DNA of 64,000 nucleotides from Paraconiothyrium sp. Pb-2020 (lineage: Eukaryota > Ascomycota > Dothideomycetes > Pleosporales > Didymosphaeriaceae): NCBI GenBank assembly GCA_022419385.1, contig JAJUBI010000006.1:868001-932000 (forward strand). Reading direction: 5' to 3'. Numbering within the stretch: position 1 is the stretch's first letter; each line of letters starts with the position of its first letter. Below are positions 55,854 to 64,000 of the stretch, in pieces. The notes under the pieces were generated by a model that had not been told where the DNA came from, made no database searches, and worked only from the letters and a program-made list of their open reading frames with translations. The translations under genes and the position numbers were made by a program.

Positions 55854-57314
55854 ATGGTGTCTCATTTTTCCCGAGAGCGTTCATCCAAATCCTCTGCAGC
55901 CGCATCGGGCATGACGTCTCCGATACATTCAACACAGAATTACGGCCACATAAGCCTAGTGGAATTGCCGGAAGGTCGGGAACCTTGCGAACTACCGACA
56001 TATACCTTTCCAGCCGCTCATCAACAGTTGGATCGACATGAAAATCTGAATTATTATGCACCGCCGGTAGATGGAGTGGCTTGGCAGAGGCATCAATCTC
56101 ACCTTTGGGTTCATGGTAGCCCTACAAACGCCGATTGCGTATTCAACACCCCGCCAACATCTTCACGCGCTCTGACACCCATTGATACCTCGGTGAAGAT
56201 GGTGCGAGCGTCGCCTTCGTGTGCGAGTGGTCAATATGTTTCGCCAAGCAACAGCAACGGTCACCACCACTGGCCCATGGATCTAGCTGGTGCTTCGTCG
56301 CTGAGCCCTCCATCAACCCTCAGCCCTTCTTCCTTTCATACATCTCCTTCTAAATCTGTCTCACCTAATGGTTCTGTTGTCTCTGATCCCGGAGAGTTCA
56401 ACACTGCAGGATACACCACGTATATAATGGCAACTCCGAATAGACCCATAGAATACGGATACGGATATCCCAACACTTACTCCGACTTTTATACCCATGG
56501 CCGACACCCTTACAATCCTATCGCTTCCCCTGTGCCCTCCGCTTCTCGCCATGTCGACAACATCGTGCTTGCAGACCCTCATTCTCCACTCGCTACAACG
56601 GCTGTTGACTTACATAATCATGTTAACCAATTGTCAAGTGCCAACGAACATTCGATTCGTTCCTCTTATGGAGGTCACAACCAGTCCGCTCCTCATCAAT
56701 TACAATGCGCGCACTTCGGCCCCGCCAATGACTCCGTCCGATTTGCTCATATGAGGCTCCTTGCTTCGGAACAATATATCAATGCTTTACCACCACATAC
56801 TACTACGGAGTCTCGGTATGTTGCATCGATTCCACAGCATACACCGTGCGACTCATTCAACCTGGACGAGTCACTACCATCTTATGAAGCGAGTCGAAAT
56901 GTGCCAAAACACATGGAAAGTCAGGGGGCCCAGGAAATTCAAGAAGGGCCCCGTCCGCTCGGTCGACAAAACAGGTTAAAACGCGCGACAGGTACGGCGG
57001 CTCGGGCACTCGTGAAGATATTACCGCTCCCTTGTCCCTACTGTGGCGTACACTTCACTGGAAAATACCGAAAAGCGAACCAGAACCGCCACGTGAACTC
57101 TTTCCATACAAACTTGGAGCTGGGTATAGACGATGGTAGAGACTGTCGGACTTGCCCCCAGCGTTTCGGAAGGGCAGACGCCCGAAGGAAACATGAATGG
57201 AAAAAACATAGGACGGAGGATTGCCGACCCATCAAACGTCGGATTGAAAAGCGTGGCGGGGAAAAGAGGATATATATGTTGCCTGTGCCAGACGAACACG
57301 AGGACTGGCGGTGA
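55854..57314 (+). CDS. C2H2 zinc-finger protein, copy 1
   Basis: At least 486 aa. The first ATG in frame is 55854 in a good context (AAAATGG), but the frame is open 228 nt further upstream without ATG, so an upstream exon is possible. About 390 residues of Ser/Pro/His/Tyr-rich, probably disordered sequence precede two adjacent fingers at the C-terminus: CPYCGVHFTGKYRKANQNRH-VNSFH (about residues 394-418) and CRTCPQRFGRADARRKHEW-KKH (about 430-451). In the first finger the Cys and His pairs are 15 residues apart instead of the usual 12. A basic tail follows (RPIKRRIEKRGGEKR). Likely a nuclear DNA-binding regulator; target unknown. A paralogue lies 4.4 kb downstream on the same strand. Confidence 0.75.
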   Translation: MVSHFSRERSSKSSAAASGMTSPIHSTQNYGHISLVELPEGREPCELPTYTFPAAHQQLDRHENLNYYAPPVDGVAWQRHQSHLWVHGSPTNADCVFNTPPTSSRALTPIDTSVKMVRASPSCASGQYVSPSNSNGHHHWPMDLAGASSLSPPSTLSPSSFHTSPSKSVSPNGSVVSDPGEFNTAGYTTYIMATPNRPIEYGYGYPNTYSDFYTHGRHPYNPIASPVPSASRHVDNIVLADPHSPLATTAVDLHNHVNQLSSANEHSIRSSYGGHNQSAPHQLQCAHFGPANDSVRFAHMRLLASEQYINALPPHTTTESRYVASIPQHTPCDSFNLDESLPSYEASRNVPKHMESQGAQEIQEGPRPLGRQNRLKRATGTAARALVKILPLPCPYCGVHFTGKYRKANQNRHVNSFHTNLELGIDDGRDCRTCPQRFGRADARRKHEWKKHRTEDCRPIKRRIEKRGGEKRIYMLPVPDEHEDWR

Positions 57315-60300
57315 ATGATTCGCAGTCGACTAAGATTTTCTTATGCTGCAGTAGTCTACACTCGGCCTGGCGACTACAGTTGGCACGGACGATACGACTT
57401 GAAATTCACATACGCGAGCCTCGCAACTGTTCTTGTATATACTTTAGGTGCTTTCGTATAGAAATCGGGGAAGCGAAGCGACGCTTAACATGGCCACAAT
57501 AATATCTCCTCGATCAAATCCAGTCAAAAACTTCTCTGGTCCTTTTTTTCCGATATATATCTACAAAGGCATGTCTCGATCGCGCAAACTCTTTAATCCG
57601 CCCGCCTTCCTCATCGTTGCTCCCCTATAGATGCAGCGGAAGCGGAAGCGGAAGTTCTTCTTTGGGAGACGTGGAATAACAGAGCAGGCATAGGTCATAA
57701 GGTCCGGCGAGAGGTGGCCAACCTGCATGTAGGGCTTTCCCGCCATGACGGTCAACTTGCGCATCCTATAGGGCTAACAATCGAATATAGGGTAGCATCA
57801 TACGTACAGAGTGCTATTAGTAGACCGAACGCCAAGATAAGGCTGCATGTCACGTGTTGCATCTAGGCTTTGTACCCATCTCATTATTATAGGCCTTTCA
57901 GGAGTACCAACTCTGATCAAGTCGTGCCCGATCGAGAAGATGTAATGCTGCAAATACACTCGCTATGTGTCGGGAACAGTGTGCGTTTGCCCTGGGGCAA
58001 GGGAAAGCGGAAGACCTTGACAATTGCGGCTCATCAGATCGGGGATCTACAATGTGACAAGCGAAGCATTGGCGCATATGGTGCTTCGCACGATTGTCCA
58101 AGAGCGGAGGACGACGGATAGACATATCGAGTACTGATCCATGTCCAAGATTCCGGTGAAGCCCTTGCATGTACACAACGTGCCGCATTGGAGCGGAAGT
58201 TTCGGGTGAATATGGGAACGAGCTGTGACATCTCCGCCTGATCTTGAACGCCACCTCCGCCTGGTTTTTATGATCGACGCTGCGTCTGGCGTGACGTGGA
58301 TGCTTAGAGCTGATCCGTTGTGTGTCCTGGGGCAAAGGGGCACGTCGGACTAGAATTTGAGCGCTGAATGCCGGGATGCAGGGGCTTTAGCGCCCTTTGT
58401 TCGTTCTGCTCTCATATCTAGGAGGGGCAAATGGGGCAATGAACCCCGCACATGCGGCTCTGCCATCTCAAGAGAGCAAGTTGGCATTGCGAATGGAGTG
58501 GAAGCCGGCCCGGAGCTTGGTCCTGCAACGCGGCATCAGCAACGACATCGGTATTGACTGCGCAACAAAATCGGACATTACCAAGCCATGCCGACGATCC
58601 CATCGGTCCTTCCGGAAGCAGCTCCGACATGGCTCAGAGTCACCCTGGGACAGGACAGAGGTCCCAACTGCCGCTCGTACAGCCTTGTTGCATGCGTGTT
58701 GTGAGGTCCTGCAACATGCAGCAACCACCTGCGAGACTAAGATCACATGCGGCAGAAGTGCGGAGATTTTGTAGCCTACTTACACGTCGGTTTCCCTACG
58801 AGACGAGTGCATTGGCTTCTGGAGAGTATTGATGAGGCTCTCAGGATGTCGCGTACCTACCGGTATGGTACATGCAATTCAGCAACAGATGCACGTGATC
58901 TATGGCGCCGTGCTCCCGCGGTTCGCTTGTTCCAGTGCACAGCGGGCGACCTGGTCGCACCAACCTGCAACTCGACATCACTTGATCGATTTATCCTGCG
59001 GAGTTCGCTGATGCTGCCATAGGATGTAAATTAAGCCCAGATGCTAGCACCGTGATCAGCACTGCAACCATGATCACCGGGAGGACAGCGGACGCGTACA
59101 CGCCCGAGTCGCGCTACCATCCACTATGCCACTGAGTAGCCGAAGGACTTCAAGGGCAGGTTATCAGTTGCCAAATATATCATTGATGATGCGGGTTATC
59201 TATCTTTGGATTTGAATGCTAACATGAAAACAGGTAATGCTGCTACGACCAGATCAATAATTTCCCGGTGATCTCAGCCTGCGCTCCGCCTCGTTGTTAC
59301 AAGTTTTCCATTATTTGGTAATGGGACGTTACGACTAAGCGGATACGCAACGAACTAGTGATTGCGGATCTTGTACGCTTGTACAGCGTTCAGACTTCTG
59401 TCGCGTCAAAACCCAGCGGAAGCAGACCAATCGGACGCTAAGCCTCCTTTACGTCAATCACTCGCAGTGGCTGTCAGCATATCTACAGCTATTATGTCGC
59501 GCTGTCGTCAGGCAATTCGTTGTGGGGCAGAGAAGTGGCTCTCAGCACAAGTTTCGGTCCCCGTACCGACTCACGCAACATAAGAGCATGAAGGCTTAGC
59601 GATTACTGATGACAACCCTGGGGTCCAAAACGAAAACTATGGAATCAGCCCCCAACAATCGATCTAAGCACGACCAGTGAGGCTAGTATAAGGACTAACA
59701 TACTGCAACGATGGTTAAAACTGGACGGGTCTCGTCTTTGGATATGCGGCAGCTTCTTTCATGCTTTATTTGACCTCTTGATGCGTGGAAAAGATCAATT
59801 ACACTTTCGTTATTCCGTAATGGACCTCTGGAGAAACTACATTGCGAAATGAGGCGAAAGCATGTCACTCGTTCTTTGGTTTGACAGATGCAGATTTCTG
59901 CCACGAGAATGGCCGCGAGTTTCGTTTGAGAAGCAAATTATCAGAGACGTCTGGGGTTCTCGAGTAATCTTCCATCTGTGAAGCTGTTGCATCACTTCTG
60001 TGTACACTGTTGAAGCAAAAATGAATACACGCTAGTATCTACTATCCTCGGTACAAGAGCGGAGCCAAATTACGGATCGAATACGCTTCCGATACATCAA
60101 GACTTAGTCTGTTTCGATACGTTCGCTCTATGTGTACTGGCTAGGGGTAATAATGGGAAACCCCATTGTCAGTGAGACCACAATCGCATCCGGACCGCTG
60201 TATTGGCATTGGAGGACCGCTACCAGCAAAAGAAACGCAGCTCGCAAGACCGGTGAGAGAATCTGCATGATCCGGGATTCCGTGGTACACCAACAACCTC

Positions 60301-61040
60301 GCAAGTTTGCGAGCAGACTCCGGCTCGCCCACCTTTCATTTTCGGCACAGGCGATGAAGGTTACTTGGCGAGCACCATCGTGCTTTGCCTTCGACGCGCA
60401 ACCGCCAGGTCCTCCAGCTGCATATACTGTCCACCAATATCATCATATTGCGTCCTCCACGGAGTATGCCGCAAACATGTGGATTCGTGCGTGCGTCTAC
60501 TACCGCGCCGCATGCAGCTGCAGCTTGCTTCTGCCGCCACCACCGAACAGTCCTCCATCCACTGCACAAAGACTCTAAGCTGATGGGCCCTGTTGTCCCT
60601 CGAGACATACAGAGGTGGCATCGTACACGCCGCCGGGCGAACAGGATGCGATCGCCACCCCCGCCAATCCAGGCCCAACATACGAATAACGTTTAGTTCA
60701 GCGAAGGGCAACATTTCAGCAGCGCAGTCCCTCGCCTTCGTCCTTTCCGGTATGTAACGGGAAGCTGTCGCGTCATTCTTCTTGGATTTTTCTGATTGAT
60801 CAGACGACAACGCTGGGATCATCGGCGGACGTTCAAAGCCAATCCTCTGGCGGACAACTGGAATCAGCCCTGGTGGCCAACGCTCTCGTCAATCTTGTGG
60901 TCGGATACCATAAAAGTCCTCCGAATCTCAAACGTCTTCTGAAAACCAGCATCGGCCCCTCAATTTCTACAATATGCATATCTTCTTCAAGTGTCCTGGC
61001 TTAACACTACAGTCTGTTCACCTTTGCTGCGGCTCAACTA
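57315..61040. other. Spacer between C2H2 paralogues
   Basis: No supported gene over 3.7 kb. GGAAGC is repeated three times near 57634-57652. Overlapping 148-153-codon frames on both strands at 60.1-60.8 kb have no domain. A (T)GATGATG/CTAAC combination near 59.18-59.22 kb is not enough for a snoRNA call. Confidence 0.45.
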
Positions 61041-61437
61041 TGAATTGATTGCTCATATCGATTAGGATTACGAGCTCTGGTCACAATCAGAGAAACGGTG
61101 GAGCCACTGCATCTGGCGTTGGAGAGCAAGCCTACATCGTTTCCCCACCAAGCTCTCCCCAGCGTTCTCTGAGGATTGACATTGTCGAAACTTGCAGTCC
61201 GACACTATCAGAGACGCCGAAATCAACAGTGAAGCGCGATTGTTCCAGACGCCGGGCAATTGGAGAGACAGTCAACAGAATTTTCTCACGCAATTCAGCA
61301 GCAATTGAACTGCCCGGTTTGTCTGTCAACGAGCTGCCTCAAAAGCCTCAACGGTACCAACGTTACCCAACTCCACGTAGATCTCATCCCTACAAAAACG
61401 AAAAGGCTGCTCAGGGGCTGTCGTCTCAGGGCTCTGT
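61041..61437 (+). other. Probable upstream exon of C2H2 copy 2
   Basis: An open frame without usable ATG that ends at a strong donor (GTAAGTATCC at 61438). Its translation contains SPPSSPQRS, SETPKSTVKR and VNRIFSRNSAAIELPGL. This resembles, in the same order, the region just upstream of and around the start of copy 1 (PPLDPP, LHPKQRSISLR, VSHFSRERSSKSS). The acceptor joining it to the next exon was not settled; candidates are CTTTAG near 61559 and CATCAG near 61578. Confidence 0.4.
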
Positions 61438-61679
61438 AAGTATCCGATGCTCCTGGGCTTCGTCTGGAATGTACTACGTTGAGACATCCCTTTCATAACG
61501 GAAAAGCCATCGTAAAGTGGATTGGATATGGATAAGCCATGGTTGCTGTGCTTTAGGCTAACCTCGTGTCTACATCAGTTCTGTGCCGAACTCGAAAGTC
61601 CTGACAAGAGCATTGATCCATACAACACACCCTCATCGACGACCATCCCACATACAAGCACGAACGTGCAGGAGGAGAC

Positions 61680-62600
61680 ATGTCCTACAGGGCCACCTCA
61701 TCTGAGGCTGGATACACAGCCGTGGCCGATCAACAGTTCGCCGATCACAACGGATGGTGCAGGTGGCCACTCACCCTCGCAACACAGCAACCCAGTCCGA
61801 TCTTCCCAGCTGCAGCAACACCACAGCATAGTCCCTCCACAAAACCCTTCAATGGTCTAGACTCCGATCATTTCGAATGCCCAGCGCCTAACCCATCCGA
61901 CATCTACAACTCCTACTCTAGTGTTCCGCGTCGACATACTGTCCATGTACCCCAGACAGTAGAACATGACTATGGTTTCCAACAAGAACTATACTTCGCA
62001 TCAAGCTTCCCTCCTGTGATACATGCGCATCAAAATTGGCCACTTGCCTCCAATTACGGCTTTTGGTCACCACCAGCAACGACGCCGAGCTCACGCACAT
62101 CGATTACCTCTTCGAATACCGATCTATACCCACATAGCCCAATAGCCTCGGACAGATACCCCAATCAGACAGCCTTCAACACTCAGAGCTCACCCGTTTC
62201 CGCTGTCCCCTTTCAAACAGGTCCGTGTTGGAATAGTGCGTACTCGTACAGTCCACCAGTCTCGGACAGCTGTCCACCCCTGCCTCAGCTCGATACACAG
62301 GACACAACACCACAACACGTGGAAGAGTCTGATGATCCTGAGCCCATCATGTGTTATGCTTCAGATTGTATGGCAGAGTTTACGGGGGAGTATCAGAAAG
62401 GGAATCTCAAGCGCCACATTAAATCAAACCACCCCGAGCTGCTGGTACAGAACGGTGAAAGCCCTGGTGACCCAGAGAAGCTGAGGTGCAGTCGCTGCCC
62501 GCAGGTGTTCAAGAGATCCGATGCAAGGAAGAAGCATGAGTGGCGCGCGCATAAAGTGCCGGGGACCAAGCCCGCGAAGAAATACCGACCGAATGTCTGA
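61680..62600 (+). CDS. C2H2 zinc-finger protein, copy 2
   Basis: At least 306 aa from ATG 61680; the true start is probably in an upstream exon (see 61041-61437), and a second open frame overlaps 61.55-61.86 kb, so the 5' structure is uncertain. The N-terminal 220 residues are Ser/Pro/Thr-rich. Two C-terminal fingers follow: CYASDCMAEFTGEYQKGNLKRH-IKSNH (about residue 223 on) and CSRCPQVFKRSDARKKHEW-RAH (about residue 269 on). The first has four residues between its cysteines and, as in copy 1, 15 residues between Cys and His pairs. Shared blocks with copy 1 are FTGxY, RH, RxDARxKHEW. Ends with a basic tail. Likely a transcription regulator. Confidence 0.75.
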   Translation: MSYRATSSEAGYTAVADQQFADHNGWCRWPLTLATQQPSPIFPAAATPQHSPSTKPFNGLDSDHFECPAPNPSDIYNSYSSVPRRHTVHVPQTVEHDYGFQQELYFASSFPPVIHAHQNWPLASNYGFWSPPATTPSSRTSITSSNTDLYPHSPIASDRYPNQTAFNTQSSPVSAVPFQTGPCWNSAYSYSPPVSDSCPPLPQLDTQDTTPQHVEESDDPEPIMCYASDCMAEFTGEYQKGNLKRHIKSNHPELLVQNGESPGDPEKLRCSRCPQVFKRSDARKKHEWRAHKVPGTKPAKKYRPNV

Positions 62601-63228
62601 GGTTGAACACGTCGACCTCAGTGTGTGCGAGTATCGAGCCGGTTTTCTGTTCCCTTGTCTCTTTGGGTCTTTTATTCTTGGGGAGTTGAGCAGGCTCTGA
62701 GCTTTCCTAACGTAAATGCGGGATCAAACTACGCGGTTTCCTCTAATGTCTCTTCGGTGCCTTCTACTTTCGCGTCTCTTAATATTACCTGTCTCCTAGG
62801 CTTAGGGAGCACCTTTGCGGTAATCGAAGAGCAGTTACTATGACTTCCTGTTGTGGGTATGTCGTCGTTGTCTCGTAACGATCTCATAAGTTCAATATCA
62901 CATACCTAGCTATACTTGAATCAATCATCACCCCATCATTATGGCATCTCATAGATTCCAAACGCTCTGCATTCACTTTTTTCCAATTCTTTATCGGAAT
63001 CGCACTCACATACTTGCACCGCACCGCACTGTACTCACCATAAGCTCCACATGAAGTCTATATAAGCGTTGTGGCTCTAGCTGCTGCCTGTCTGCGACAC
63101 ACCCTATGGGACGCAGGGCGCACAACCGGTTGCATGGTCGGCCCATGATCGCGCATGTGCGTCTGCGGCACCGCTGCACAGTGTATGGTTGCCTGACCGT
63201 GAATCCGTGAGGCTGCGGTGGGGTAAGG
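62601..63228. other. Intergenic, nothing identified
   Basis: 3' flank of C2H2 copy 2. One 72-codon frame only. Confidence 0.5.
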
Positions 63229-63855
63229 TTAGGCGCCTGATGGTCCGCACGCCTGTTTCCTAGGTTTGCGCGAAGGTGTTGGTTGTAGGGAATGGTACTT
63301 GCAGTTCGTAAGAAGCGTGCCTGCGCATATGTGTTCACGAAGGTGCCCTGTTTCTATTAGCATAGGCGAGTGAGTGATAGCAGACAACACAGTGAACTCG
63401 ATACGCAGAGAGGATTGCATTTCAAGCTCGACTTCGTTGCTACGAGAGTTTTCTGTCCCATGTGATGCCAGTTGTATAGTCACGAAGTTGCCTGCAGTGT
63501 TGAGAGTCGCAACAAACCTGAGGACACATAAGCACGTGACACGCTTATAGCTGGAGCTTGCATGGACCTGATAAAGCGTGGCCTCCATCGTGTCAATATT
63601 GCTTTCGTACCGAATATGATCGCCGTGGTATAAACTTATAGTCAAGTGCTCCGCATAACGATATCTTGTGCATTCTGAAGATGATTGGCGTTCTTGCTCA
63701 TGAAGTTCTAACAAGTCAACGCCGGAACACCAGACCTCCGCTTCCCAGTGAGAGTAGCGCGAAGCGGTGCTATGCATGCCGCATAATCGCAAAGACATTG
63801 AGTGCATACCAGCATTGAGCATGGTCAACATGTATGAATGCCACTGTACCACCAT
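63229..63855 (-). CDS. Hypothetical 208-aa ORF
   Basis: An ATG-started frame with a normal amino-acid mix (MVVQWHSYMLTMLNAGMHSM...; later HLTISLYHGDHIRYES and RVTCLCVLRFVATLNTAGNF) and no recognised domain. The length is longer than chance would usually give at this base composition. It may have further exons outside the window on its 5' side. It is unrelated by eye to the neighbouring zinc-finger genes. Confidence 0.35.
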   Translation of the reverse strand: MVVQWHSYMLTMLNAGMHSMSLRLCGMHSTASRYSHWEAEVWCSGVDLLELHEQERQSSSECTRYRYAEHLTISLYHGDHIRYESNIDTMEATLYQVHASSSYKRVTCLCVLRFVATLNTAGNFVTIQLASHGTENSRSNEVELEMQSSLRIEFTVLSAITHSPMLIETGHLREHICAGTLLTNCKYHSLQPTPSRKPRKQACGPSGA

Positions 63856-64000
63856 CTACACCAGCGCTCGGTGCAGCATCACAAGCTTTTGCAGCGTTGT
63901 GTGGCTCTGCTCCGATCCGTCACTCCTCCTAGCGTGCGGTTGAGGCGTCCTGTAGGTAAGCACCCGAGGCTCAAGAAACCTCGTAGCCCATTTCAGCGGC

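Noticed and set aside
60132..60822. Overlapping frames of 148 and 153 codons on opposite strands
   Set aside because: No domain on either strand; mutual overlap suggests low stop density. The plus frame lacks an ATG at its start.

Overview
The window reads as nuclear DNA of a filamentous ascomycete (Pezizomycotina, most likely Dothideomycetes; this placement is an inference). Coding regions are split by short introns of about 47-180 nt with GTAAGT-like donors and CTAAC/CTGAC branch sites. The gene content is typically fungal: a HET-domain protein, a large kinesin, a P450, an F-box-like DUF6546-type protein, and fungal forms of NAR1, BCD1 and the Ime2 kinase. Nothing bacterial, viral or CRISPR-like was seen.

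Layout. 0.3-6 kb is a decay zone: a frameshifted gene on the minus strand, a broken SNF2-family ATPase and a transporter relic of the monocarboxylate type with conserved Trp codons now TAG. An intact deoxyribose-phosphate aldolase sits among them. 6.2-8.5 kb holds a HET-domain gene. 9.0-11.9 kb (minus) is a DENN-domain Rab-GEF candidate. 14.0-15.3 kb is the box C/D snoRNP assembly factor BCD1. 15.3-22.9 kb has no convincing gene. 22.9-28.2 kb is a 1725-aa N-terminal-motor kinesin and 29.4-31.1 kb a P450. 32.3-34.0 kb (minus) is an F-box/DUF6546-like gene. 34.2-35.8 kb (minus) is a GT25 glycosyltransferase sharing a divergent promoter with NAR1 (36.3-38.3 kb). 40.1-42.5 kb (minus) is an Ime2-type kinase with a long GC-rich 5' flank.

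The most interesting region is 48.1-49.2 kb on the minus strand. It looks like a spliced non-coding host gene with box C/D snoRNAs in its introns. Guide complementarities and methylation-site arithmetic identify them as counterparts of yeast snR41, snR70 and snR51, in the same transcriptional order as the yeast polycistronic cluster. A telobox (TTAGGG) lies upstream, as expected for snoRNA promoters. BCD1, which assembles such snoRNPs, lies elsewhere in the same window.

51.4-52.3 kb (minus) is a four-exon SDR oxidoreductase. The right end is gene-poor except for two paralogous C2H2 zinc-finger genes (55.9-57.3 and 61.7-62.6 kb) that share an unusual finger spacing and probably a homologous N-terminal part. 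Multi-exon genes are given as one span, with exon boundaries in the evidence text.
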